Shown one piece after another: positions 1-6,550 of a DNA stretch of 13,316 bases. Source of the stretch: an uncultured Faecalibacterium sp. Lineage in GTDB: Bacteria > Bacillota > Clostridia > Oscillospirales > Ruminococcaceae. Below the pieces are notes generated by a model that saw only the letters and a list, made by a program, of their open reading frames with translations, ran no database searches and was not told where the DNA came from. Both the position numbers and the translations under genes were made by a program. How positions within the stretch are numbered: the stretch's first letter is position 1; the number at the start of each line of letters is the position of its first letter. The DNA lies in the NCBI GenBank assembly GCA_937915335.1, contig CALDLZ010000277.1, positions 1 to 13,316 of the forward strand, given 5' to 3'.

Positions 1-44
1 GTCGGTCATGCAGAGCGCGGATGTGATCGCCCGCCGCGATGATT

Positions 45-620
45 TTACAGGGAAACGATCCCAACTGGCTCGTTTCCCTCCACCCTTACCTCTACCCCGC
101 CAACCGGCTCAATGGCCCCTTCCAACACAGCTTCCCCTTGAAACGTGACCCTTCGCAGCTTCCGTTCAGCGTCAAGCACGGTCACTTCGCAAAAGCCCAT
201 GAGCCAACTGCAAAGGGCGGTGGCATGGGTGACGATAAGGGCGGTCTGGCCATCCGGAAGGTTGGCCAGGATTTCCCGGATGCAGGCCGTCATGCGGACG
301 CGGGTCTCGTTGAGGGATTCCCCGTCGGGGTTCTTGAAATCAGGGGCGGCATACTGGTGTGCCCAGAAGGATGCGTCCTGCCCGGTGGTATCGCCGGTGC
401 GGCGCTCGGCAAGGCGAATATCGGGATAGACAGGTCTGCCCAGCTGCTGGGCGGTCTGCAGAGCCCGCAGAGCGGGCGAGGCATACACGGCATCTACCTG
501 CGCAAAGGAAGCGGTCTGGAACCGCTGGCGGGCCAGGACAAGGCCCTCGGGCGAAAGCGGCGGGTCGGCACCCACACCCTTCTGTGGGAGGGAGTGCCGG
601 AGGACAAGCAGCGTTTTCAC
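45..620 (-). CDS. Histidine phosphatase superfamily protein (phosphoglycerate mutase-like)
   Basis: Predicted cytoplasmic phosphomonoesterase of 191 aa that works through a phospho-histidine intermediate; the substrate cannot be told from sequence. The catalytic set is complete: Arg8-His9 in LVLRHS, Arg52 in SPALRALQTA, Glu72 in LAERR and His132 in VTHATA, plus the usual LSPEG segment near residue 23. The chosen start is GTG at 618-620, because the RH motif must lie within about 10 residues of the N terminus. The frame extends upstream to an ATG at 809, but that part overlaps the GH20 gene and has no family resemblance. The start lies one nucleotide after the GH20 stop, and only a weak AAGG (from the stop region) precedes it, so translation is probably coupled. 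It is the last visible gene of a four-gene minus-strand group. The family is confident; the exact start is less so. Confidence 0.85.
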   Translation of the reverse strand: MKTLLVLRHSLPQKGVGADPPLSPEGLVLARQRFQTASFAQVDAVYASPALRALQTAQQLGRPVYPDIRLAERRTGDTTGQDASFWAHQYAAPDFKNPDGESLNETRVRMTACIREILANLPDGQTALIVTHATALCSWLMGFCEVTVLDAERKLRRVTFQGEAVLEGAIEPVGGVEVRVEGNEPVGIVSL

Positions 621-621
621 C

Positions 622-2508
622 TTACCGGGCCCCGGCCAGTGCATCCAGCTGGGGGATGGCACGGGCAAAGGCGGCGGTGCTGCCATCCATGCCGCACAGG
701 CGGTTGCGGGCGACCCAGAGGGTGGAATGCGCACGCAATGCCTGCTTTGCGGTGGCGGAGAGCTTGGCCGCCAGTGCGGTACGTTCTGCGTCGGACAGGG
801 TGGCAACATTCAGCTGATGAACACCAAAGCCAACCTCCACAAAGCGCAGAATATTCTCAAACTCAGCCCGTATCAGCGCCGCATCGGTGCCCTGAAGGTC
901 AAGCTTGTTTACCGTATCACGCAGAGCGGACAGATGCTGGCAGAAACCATCATAATCGAAGGCATGGCGGTTCTTGCAGCGGGCGAGGATGGGCTCAAAG
1001 TCCTTTTCACTGGTAAACTGCGCCAGCTGGCTTACGACGAGCTCCAGCTGCTGGGCGAACACGCCCGCAGGCAGCAGGCCGCAGTTCATGTTCAGGCTGG
1101 CGATGGTCATGTTGAGCATGAAGAACTCTTCGTAACGGTTGCAGCGGCCCAGCTCCAGCACGAACTGTGCGGCCTGCCCGGCGGCATCGTGGTAGATGAA
1201 GCGGTTCACATAGGCCGCCAGCTCTTCCTCGGTGGTGTCGGTGCGGCCCCAGGCGCAGGCGGCATTCCAGGCAATGGCAGGGTCATTGAGGGGCTCATAT
1301 TCCAGATGGCCGTTGTCGCCCCACTCGGTCAGCAGAACACCCTGTCCCCTGTGGCGGATGGCGGCATCGGCGGCGTTGCGGATGTTGGCCAGCATGTTAT
1401 CGGTGCGGCCGGTCAGGGTCGTCCATGTGGAGGTGCCGGGGCAGCACAGGAAGGCGCGGCTCTGCTCCTCCATAACGGCGGCGTGAGCCTCAAAAGGAGT
1501 GATATCCTCATAGCCCCAATCCAGCACCATGATGTCCTGCGGCAGGTCTTTCTGGGCTTCCGGGTGCTTGAACAGGATGTCGCCCCACATCATCATCTTT
1601 TTGCCCCGGGCGGTTACAGCCTTGTGCAGGGCCTTGGTGTAGTCCAGATAAACGGCGGCCACGCCCCGGGCCTCGGCATCAGCCTTGCTCTTGCCGGTGC
1701 CCAGCTCAAAGGGCTCGTCCAGATTCACGTTGAACCAGTTAGAGGTGAAGCAGGGCATCAGGTCGTCCATCATCCGCTCCACCAGCTGCAGACTGCCGGG
1801 ATCGTGGGGATCCATGGTGGAGCAGGGCATCTGCATTCCCATCAGGGCCATGCCGTGGTCGGATTCGGCCAGGTGGGCGAATTCGGGGCGCGCCAGCCAG
1901 GGCATCATATGGCCCAGGCTGTTCTGGTTGGGCACCAGCTCGATGAACCGGGCCTTGCAGTAGGCATCCAAATACTTTACCTCGTCGGGGGTGAGGGGCA
2001 TTTTGTCCTGCCACACCTGCGGGTAGGACGGGTAAGCAAAGGAAAAGCCCTCGATGTAGAGCTGGAACTGGTTGTATTTCAGGCGGGAGAGCCGGTCCAC
2101 CAGGGCGCAGAGGTCGGCCAGCGTGGCGACCTTGCCCCGGCTGATATCCAGCATCATGCCGCGCACCGGCAGGGCGGGCGCGTCGTGGATGTGGCAGGCG
2201 GGCAGAGCGCCCCCGGCGGCCAGCAGCTGACCCAGTGTGACCAGAGCGTAGTATGCGCCGCGCTGGGTGGCGGCGGCGGCGCGAATGCCCTCCGGGGCCA
2301 CGGTCAAGTCGTACTCCTCAGCGGCCAGAGCAGGATCCACTGTCACGGTGACAGTGCCCTGCCCCACCGGCAGAGCCCGGCCCAGCGCCGTGGCAAGCAC
2401 GGGCTGCAAAGCAGAAAATTCCGGCGGCAGGGCTACGGCAGCGGGTGCCGGACAGGTACCGGGCAGAACCTCGTAAACGAGCGGGCGAGGGAAAACAGCA
2501 GGCTTCAT
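622..2508 (-). CDS. Family 20 glycoside hydrolase, beta-N-acetylhexosaminidase (GcnA-like)
   Basis: Probable exo-acting enzyme that removes terminal beta-linked GlcNAc or GalNAc, 628 aa. No signal peptide or membrane segment is visible, so it should act in the cytoplasm on imported glycans. Residues 1-110 form the small alpha/beta domain seen before GH20 barrels. The barrel begins at RGMMLDISRG (116-125) and continues through YNQFQLYIEGF. The catalytic Asp-Glu pair is D264-E265 in NVNLDEPFEL. Aromatic subsite residues likely include W308, W330, W362 and W396 (TEWGDNGH). The last 200 residues are helical. From memory, Streptococcus gordonii GcnA has nearly this length and layout, with a C-terminal dimerisation region. 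AAGGAG at 2515-2520 sits six bases before the ATG. The gene lies 43 nt after marR and 1 nt before the phosphatase. GH20 membership is firm; linkage preference is not known. Confidence 0.9.
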   Translation of the reverse strand: MKPAVFPRPLVYEVLPGTCPAPAAVALPPEFSALQPVLATALGRALPVGQGTVTVTVDPALAAEEYDLTVAPEGIRAAAATQRGAYYALVTLGQLLAAGGALPACHIHDAPALPVRGMMLDISRGKVATLADLCALVDRLSRLKYNQFQLYIEGFSFAYPSYPQVWQDKMPLTPDEVKYLDAYCKARFIELVPNQNSLGHMMPWLARPEFAHLAESDHGMALMGMQMPCSTMDPHDPGSLQLVERMMDDLMPCFTSNWFNVNLDEPFELGTGKSKADAEARGVAAVYLDYTKALHKAVTARGKKMMMWGDILFKHPEAQKDLPQDIMVLDWGYEDITPFEAHAAVMEEQSRAFLCCPGTSTWTTLTGRTDNMLANIRNAADAAIRHRGQGVLLTEWGDNGHLEYEPLNDPAIAWNAACAWGRTDTTEEELAAYVNRFIYHDAAGQAAQFVLELGRCNRYEEFFMLNMTIASLNMNCGLLPAGVFAQQLELVVSQLAQFTSEKDFEPILARCKNRHAFDYDGFCQHLSALRDTVNKLDLQGTDAALIRAEFENILRFVEVGFGVHQLNVATLSDAERTALAAKLSATAKQALRAHSTLWVARNRLCGMDGSTAAFARAIPQLDALAGAR

Positions 2509-2551
2509 GGGAGGCTCCTTTCAATGTTAAGGGAAAGGCGGGCGATATCTG

Positions 2552-3019
2552 TTACTTCTCTTCCGAGACAGCAGGCGCGTTTTTCAGTTCCAACTCCGGC
2601 ATCAGCTCATTGCTGATGATGGTCAGCATTTCTTCCAGTTTGTTCACGTCCTCTTCGGAAAAACGCTCGTGCACACGTTTGACGACAGTGCTCAGGTAAG
2701 AGTAGCTGATGTTGTAGTAATCGATGTATTTCTGGGTGGGGCGCAGGTGGTATTCCCGGCGGTCGGTGGTGGACTGGATCTTCTCGACATATCCTTTCCG
2801 TACCAAAGAACCGATTTTATACGCCGCGTTGGGTGTGGAGATCTGCATCATGCGGGAAAACTCCGCAATGGTGGGCTCCCCCATGGCCATGATGCCCTCC
2901 ATGCAGAAGGACTCCACGGTGGTCAGGGTCGCTTCGCGGGTGGCGAAGCGCTGAAACACGTTCTGGTAGAAGTGGAGCTTGAACTTGGTATAGACGTCAT
3001 TGAATGCCTTTTCGAGCAT
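2552..3019 (-). CDS. MarR-family winged-helix transcriptional regulator
   Basis: Predicted dimeric DNA-binding regulator of 155 aa, typical MarR length. An N-terminal dimerisation helix (1-30) is followed by the winged helix-turn-helix: helix-turn-helix around 48-76 (PTIAEFSRMMQIS, then NAAYKIGSLVRKGYVEK), and the wing at 82-94 with the diagnostic DRRE at 86-89. C-terminal helices (100-145) close the dimer. The charged tail beyond residue 145 is probably disordered. A strong AAAGGAG at 3028-3034, eight bases upstream, supports the ATG. It sits between the antiporter gene and the GH20 gene with gaps of 39 and 43 nt, so it is a likely local regulator of this operon. The ligand cannot be predicted. 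Redox Cys sensing is possible but unsupported: only Cys39 is present. Confidence 0.9.
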   Translation of the reverse strand: MLEKAFNDVYTKFKLHFYQNVFQRFATREATLTTVESFCMEGIMAMGEPTIAEFSRMMQISTPNAAYKIGSLVRKGYVEKIQSTTDRREYHLRPTQKYIDYYNISYSYLSTVVKRVHERFSEEDVNKLEEMLTIISNELMPELELKNAPAVSEEK

Positions 3020-3052
3020 AGTGCAGTCTCCTTTGATATCTCAATTTCTTTT

Positions 3053-3081
3053 AGTATATCACGCTTTGGACTTTTTGCCCA
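3053..3081 (-). promoter_or_regulatory. Candidate internal promoter for marR
   Basis: On the minus strand TATACT (3053-3058) is preceded by TGA, giving an extended -10. A 17-base spacer separates it from TGGGCA (3076-3081), which matches four of six -35 positions. It overlaps the last codons of the antiporter gene and lies about 35 bases before the marR start. It would let marR and the GH20 gene be transcribed apart from the antiporter gene. This is a pattern match only. Confidence 0.35.
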
Positions 3082-4723
3082 GCTTTACACGCAGAACATT
3101 CAGCACCACCAGCTCCAGCGCGATGGCGACGGCCAGCAGGACGAGAGAGGTCCACAGGCTGGCACTGCTGCCCAGGAACATCTGGGTCAGGCCGGTGATG
3201 ACATAGCAGACAGCGGCGCAGGAAGCGGCTGTGACGGCATAGGGCAGCTGGGTGGACACATGGTTCACATGGCTGCAGTGGGCACCGGCGGATGCCATGA
3301 TGGTAGTATCGGAGATGGGCGAGCAGTGATCACCGCAGACGGCACCGGACAGGCAGGCGGCGATGGAGACCACCAGCATCTCACCCTGCGGGAAAGCATG
3401 GCAGACGATGGGGATGAGGATGGAGAAGGTGCCCCAGGAGGTGCCGGTGGCAAAGGCCAGGAACACTGCCACCAGGAAGATGATGACCGGCAGCAGGTAC
3501 TGCAGGGCGGCGGCAGAGCCGCTGAGCAGGTTGGCGACGTAATACTTGGCACCCAGCAGGTTGGTCATGCCGGACAGCGTCCAGGCAAGGGTCAGGATCA
3601 GCATGGGGCTGACCATGGCCTTGAAGCCCTCGGGGATGCAGGCGGCGAAGTCCTGGAAGGTCATCACGCTGCGGACACGGTAGAACACGAAGGTGAACAT
3701 CAGGGCAATGCTGCTGCCCAGCACCAGACCAGCGGAAGCGTTGCAGTCGGAGAATGCGGTGATGAAGTCCACGCCATTGAAGAAGCCGCCGGTGTAGATC
3801 AGGCCGAAGATGCAGGCCGCGATCAGCACCAGCACCGGGGCTACCAGATCGACGACGTGGCCGTGGGTCTCGTCGCCGGTGTCCACATCGTCGCCATAGG
3901 GGCGGTCGGACGTGGTGAAGAGGTCGCCTGCCCGGGCGTTGTCCTCGTGGGTCTTCATGGAACCGAAGTCGGCCCCGGTGAAGATGAGGAACAGGCTCAT
4001 CACGAGGGTCAGGATGGCGTAATAATTATAAGGAATGGTGCGCAAGAACATGGTAAAGCCGTTGATGCCGGAACCTTCGGGCACGCTGGACGTGACGGCG
4101 GCGGCCCAGCTGGACACCGGCGCGATGATGCAGACAGGCGCGGCGGTGGAGTCGATGAGGTAGGCCAGCTTGGCACGGGAGACCTTCTGCCGGTCGGTGA
4201 CAGGGCGCATGACAGAACCCACGGTCAGGCAGTTGAAGTAGTCATCCACAAAGATCAGCACGCCCAGAATGAGGGTGGCGAACTGGGCACCGGCACGGGT
4301 GTGAATGTGGGTGGAGGCCCAGCGGCCAAAGGCGGCGGAACCGCCGGCTTTGTTCATCAGGGCCACCAGAATGCCCAGCATCACCAGAAAGACCAGGATG
4401 CCCACATTGCTGCTGTCGGAGAGCTTGGCCACCATGCCGCCGTCCTCGTTGAAGAACAGGGTGTTCAGGGCCAGCTCCAGATTGCCGTTGGCAAAGAGCA
4501 GGGCACCGGTGGCAATGCCCACCAGCAGGGAGGTGTAGACCTCCTTGGTGTTCAGGGCCAATACGATCGCCACCACCGGCGGCAGCAGGGATAAGGCCGA
4601 GCTGTACACGGCGGGGGAATAGCTGGCAGGGTCGGCAATGGTGCCCGGCGTGGCGGCGGTGCACCACAGCAGCAGTGCAAACACCAGCAGGGCACCGACC
4701 CAGGAGAGATTCGTCTTTTTCAT
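3059..4723 (-). CDS. NhaC-family Na+/H+ antiporter
   Basis: Polytopic inner-membrane exchanger of 554 aa, predicted to move Na+ (or a related cation or solute) against H+. Many hydrophobic spans are visible from residue 8 onward, with a polar acidic loop at about 255-290. Family signatures are VDDYFN (159-164, with buried Asp160/Asp161), DSTAAPVCIIAPVSSWAA (191-208), ATGTSWGTF (425-433) and CGDHCSPISDTT (463-474). The last is highly characteristic of NhaC-type carriers. GAGGA at 4731-4735, seven bases upstream, supports the ATG at 4723; a longer antisense-like frame at 4802 was discarded. It is first in the minus-strand group ahead of marR. NhaC-like proteins include carriers with other substrates, so Na+ specificity is inferred from family alone. 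No convincing promoter was found upstream. Confidence 0.88.
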   Translation of the reverse strand: MKKTNLSWVGALLVFALLLWCTAATPGTIADPASYSPAVYSSALSLLPPVVAIVLALNTKEVYTSLLVGIATGALLFANGNLELALNTLFFNEDGGMVAKLSDSSNVGILVFLVMLGILVALMNKAGGSAAFGRWASTHIHTRAGAQFATLILGVLIFVDDYFNCLTVGSVMRPVTDRQKVSRAKLAYLIDSTAAPVCIIAPVSSWAAAVTSSVPEGSGINGFTMFLRTIPYNYYAILTLVMSLFLIFTGADFGSMKTHEDNARAGDLFTTSDRPYGDDVDTGDETHGHVVDLVAPVLVLIAACIFGLIYTGGFFNGVDFITAFSDCNASAGLVLGSSIALMFTFVFYRVRSVMTFQDFAACIPEGFKAMVSPMLILTLAWTLSGMTNLLGAKYYVANLLSGSAAALQYLLPVIIFLVAVFLAFATGTSWGTFSILIPIVCHAFPQGEMLVVSIAACLSGAVCGDHCSPISDTTIMASAGAHCSHVNHVSTQLPYAVTAASCAAVCYVITGLTQMFLGSSASLWTSLVLLAVAIALELVVLNVLRVKLGKKSKA

Positions 4724-4725
4724 AA

Positions 4726-5001
4726 ATGATTCCTCGTCTGATTTTTTGTCTAAGCCCGGGGCAGACTATCCCTATCCCGAAAAGAAAGGGGGCCGCTGCC
4801 ACGCCGGACTATAAAGCGCTGTATTTTGAGTTGTTCCGCGCCAACGAACAGGCCATCCGTCTGCTGCAAGCCGCCCAGCAAAAGGTGGAAGCGCAGGTGA
4901 TGGAAGAGGACAAACTACCGTTGTATGTGCACGGACAGCCTGCCCACAATGCCAAGAGCTCCCCCTTTGGGGGAGCTGGCAGCGCCAACGGCGCTGACTG
5001 A
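4726..5001 (+). CDS. Small uncharacterised protein, possibly decayed; C terminus encoded by a repeat
   Basis: Open frame of 91 codons whose middle looks protein-like: residues 28-62 (from PDYKALYFELFRANEQ onward) form an amphipathic helix resembling short DYKxLYxxLF proteins I recall from Clostridia; function unknown. The first ATG (4726) is doubtful: it lies two bases from the divergent antiporter start and has no properly spaced binding site. A good AAAGGGGG (4785-4792) stands eight bases before an ACG codon at 4801-4803, in frame at residue 26, just where such proteins usually begin. ACG may be a mutated ATG or a rare start. The final 14 or so codons (SSPFGGAGSANGAD) come entirely from the palindromic repeat at 4950-5011. 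This is either a gene truncated by repeat insertion or a remnant. Confidence 0.4.
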   Translation: MIPRLIFCLSPGQTIPIPKRKGAAATPDYKALYFELFRANEQAIRLLQAAQQKVEAQVMEEDKLPLYVHGQPAHNAKSSPFGGAGSANGAD

Positions 5002-5011
5002 GAGGGTGAGG
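4950..5011. repeat. Two-hairpin palindromic intergenic repeat
   Basis: A perfect 9-bp stem AGCTCCCCC/GGGGGAGCT (4957-4965 and 4969-4977, loop TTT) is followed three bases later by a 7-bp stem CAGCGCC/GGCGCTG (4980-4986 and 4990-4996, loop AAC). TGCCAAG lies on the left and ACTGAGAGGGTGAGGC on the right. The layout matches a dispersed REP/MITE-like repeat I recall from gut clostridial genomes. It abuts the stop codon of the thioesterase gene, and no U-tract follows either stem, so it is not a classic intrinsic terminator. It may stabilise or end the minus-strand transcript. Confidence 0.6.
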
Positions 5012-5014
5012 CTG

Positions 5015-5401
5015 TTAACCCTTTTTGCTCTCTGCCTTCGCGGCGAACTTGGCGTTATTGATGATGAACCGTTCGTGCACGCCGCCGCCCACGGGGCCCT
5101 TCTCGTCGTGCAGGGAGACCTTGAACACCAGCTTGCGGCCATCAACCGCAGTCAGCTCGCTTTCGCAGGTCACAGTCATGCCCACGGGGGTGGGGGCGCT
5201 GTGATCCAGTTCCAGCCGGGTGCCCACGGTGCCGCAGCCCTCGTCCAGCTCGGCGGCAACGCTCATCCAGCAGGTCTTTTCGGCCAGCGCCACCAGTGCG
5301 GGGGTGGCGAACACGTCCAGCGTGCCGCTGCCCATGGTCTTGGCCGTGTTTTCGGCGGTAACGGCGACGCTCTGCTCGCCATGGATTCCGACATGTAACA
5401 T
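5015..5401 (-). CDS. Hotdog-fold thioesterase, fluoroacetyl-CoA thioesterase (FlK)-like
   Basis: Predicted cytoplasmic acyl-CoA thioesterase of 128 aa. The FlK catalytic pattern is present: Thr33 and Glu41 in FATPALVALAEK, and His67 in LDHSAPTPVGM. From memory, the Streptomyces cattleya FlK residues are Thr42, Glu50 and His76, a constant offset of nine. The segment from VTCESELTAVDG to the C-terminal GPVGGGVHERFIIN is the usual hotdog strand region. The start at ATG 5399-5401 is chosen because the family begins just before this point; AAAGGA lies ten bases upstream at 5412-5417. A longer frame to 5467 adds an unrelated leader. A TATTCT with a TG extension at 5456-5461 is the only candidate -10, with a weak -35. 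Family members in gut bacteria probably act on ordinary short acyl-CoAs; fluoroacetyl-CoA is not implied. Confidence 0.87.
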   Translation of the reverse strand: MLHVGIHGEQSVAVTAENTAKTMGSGTLDVFATPALVALAEKTCWMSVAAELDEGCGTVGTRLELDHSAPTPVGMTVTCESELTAVDGRKLVFKVSLHDEKGPVGGGVHERFIINNAKFAAKAESKKG

Positions 5402-5565
5402 AAGAAATACATCCTTTCTAAAATGCCCGCAGGCAAAAATCTCAGATACATTGTTAGAATACCACACTTTCGGCGGGGATGCACCTGTTTGGGCGGTTTT
5501 TTCTGTAAAACTCTTTCCGTTTGGTGTAATTTGCGGTATTATTGGGGCGAAAGGGATGGAAAAAC

Positions 5566-6321
5566 ATGAACGATTTCTGGAAATCTTACGATATCACCCA
5601 TGTGGAGCTTGGCCCGGACTTCCGGTGCTACCCGCTGTACGGGAAGATCCATCTGATCGAACTGGCCCTCTCGCTGGTGTTCATTGTGGGGATGGCCCTG
5701 TGGTACCGCCGCAGTTCGGCCCCTGCCCGGCGGCGGATCCTTGTGGGTGTTACCATTGCCCTGCTGGCTGACGAAGCCGCCCTGCTGCTGGGCATGGCCC
5801 TGACCGGCCAGTGGAACTGGAGCTATCTGCCCCTCCACCTGTGCAGCATCAATGTGTTCGTCTGTCTGTACAACACCCTCACCGATCAGGACTGGTGCAA
5901 GGAGGAGCTCTACGCTCTCTGCATCCCCGGTGCGGCACTGGCCCTGCTCTGCCCCAGCTGGCTGGATGTGCCCTCCTGGTGGACGCTCATCAACCTGCAC
6001 TCGATCAGCATCCATGCCCTGCTGGTGCTCTACCCGGTTCTGCTGGTGGTGGGCGGCTACCGCCCCAGCGTCCGTCGTGTCCCGCAGGTGCTGGCGTTCC
6101 TGTTCGGTTCCGCTCTGCCCATTTACTTCTTGAATAAGTCCCTGAATACCAATTTCTACTTTCTGAACAATCCCTACGGCAATGTCATCACCAGTGTGTT
6201 TACGAGCCTGCTGGGCGAAAAATATTATATCCTGGGCTTTCTGCCCGCCATTGCGGTGGCGCTGTGTCTGATGTATCTGCCGTGGGTCGCGGCAGACGCC
6301 CGGCGCAAAAAGAGAAAATGA
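5566..6321 (+). CDS. YwaF/TMEM164-family integral membrane protein (TIGR02206)
   Basis: Membrane protein of 251 aa with about six or seven hydrophobic segments starting near residues 28-46. Family marks are LPLHLCSI (88-95), INLHSISIH (142-150) and NTNFYFLNNP (194-203); together these identify the YwaF/TIGR02206 group. The C terminus is a short basic cytoplasmic tail (ARRKKRK). The start is ATG 5566, preceded by AAAGGG at 5550-5555. A TTG at 5542 in the same frame would include the binding site, so it is not used. Bacterial members have no assigned reaction that I know of. The eukaryotic relative TMEM164 has been described as a phospholipid acyltransferase using Cys and His; Cys93 and His150 here are plausible counterparts. 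It stands alone, divergent from the thioesterase gene, and is closed by a terminator. Confidence 0.85.
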   Translation: MNDFWKSYDITHVELGPDFRCYPLYGKIHLIELALSLVFIVGMALWYRRSSAPARRRILVGVTIALLADEAALLLGMALTGQWNWSYLPLHLCSINVFVCLYNTLTDQDWCKEELYALCIPGAALALLCPSWLDVPSWWTLINLHSISIHALLVLYPVLLVVGGYRPSVRRVPQVLAFLFGSALPIYFLNKSLNTNFYFLNNPYGNVITSVFTSLLGEKYYILGFLPAIAVALCLMYLPWVAADARRKKRK

Positions 6322-6334
6322 GCTGCGGAGAAAG

Positions 6335-6373
6335 GCCGCCCCGTCCCTACCGGACAGGGCGGCTTGTTCTTTG
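6335..6373 (+). terminator. Intrinsic terminator after the YwaF-like gene
   Basis: Stem GCCGCCCCGTCC (6335-6346) pairs with GGACAGGGCGGC (6352-6363) with one mismatch across a five-base loop, followed by the T-rich TTGTTCTTTG. It begins 13 bases after the stop codon. Confidence 0.85.
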
Positions 6374-6470
6374 CCCAAAACGCCCGCTGCTTGCAAATTG
6401 AAACTGCAAATTTCTTGCGTTTTGCGGTTTGTTTTGCGCTTTTTGAAAGGCAGGCAAAAATCTTTGGAAA

Positions 6471-6486
6471 ACCCCTTGACAGGGGT
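6471..6486. promoter_or_regulatory. 16-bp palindrome enclosing the -35 box of the metal operon
   Basis: ACCCCT-TGAC-AGGGGT is a perfect 6-4-6 inverted repeat whose centre is the -35 hexamer TTGACA. The C/G runs recall operators of CsoR/RcnR-type metal sensors, but no such regulator is in the window. It could instead be a second sensor site or chance. Its centre is exactly 40 bp from the centre of the downstream palindrome. Confidence 0.4.
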
Positions 6487-6504
6487 CTATCAGTGTGATA
6501 ACAT
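6476..6504 (+). promoter_or_regulatory. Sigma-A-type promoter of the arsR-HMA operon
   Basis: Consensus -35 TTGACA (6476-6481), a 17-base spacer and TAACAT (6499-6504, four of six). Transcription should start near 6510-6512, inside the palindrome ATGAAC-N4-GTTCAT. This places the operator across the start site, as expected for ArsR-family repression. Confidence 0.75.
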
Positions 6505-6526
6505 GAACACATGAACAAACGTTCAT
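6503..6526. promoter_or_regulatory. Probable ArsR/SmtB-family operator
   Basis: A perfect 6-4-6 palindrome ATGAAC-AAAC-GTTCAT (6511-6526) matches the TGAACA/TGTTCA-type operators of ArsR/SmtB sensors. An extra half-site ATGAAC at 6503-6508 lies eight bases upstream in direct orientation. It overlaps the -10 and start region, so the encoded sensor would block initiation until metal binds. Confidence 0.75.
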
Positions 6527-6550
6527 ATAATGAAGAAAGGAGATGCCGTG

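Noticed and set aside
1..44. Possible end of a further gene at the left edge
   Set aside because: Only 44 bases; short open stretches exist on both strands, including an ATG at 7-9 on the minus strand, but none has a binding site or a recognisable sequence.
727..2616. Plus-strand open frame of 629 codons opposite the GH20 gene
   Set aside because: Mirror of a GC-rich coding strand; composition is Gly/Gln/Val/His-rich with no family features, while the minus frame has clear GH20 motifs.
2669..4594. Plus-strand open frame of 641 codons opposite the antiporter
   Set aside because: Very rich in Gly, His, Gln and Asp with no domain; an antisense shadow of the NhaC-type gene.
5525..5542. Promoter of the YwaF-like gene (TATTAT at 5537-5542 or TGTAAT at 5525-5530)
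   Set aside because: Both -10 candidates lack a convincing -35 at 16-18 bases, so I did not list either as a feature.
6530..6550. Upstream in-frame ATG for the ArsR-type gene
   Set aside because: This start would place the strong AAAGGAG binding site inside the coding region; ATG 6551 is correctly spaced from it.
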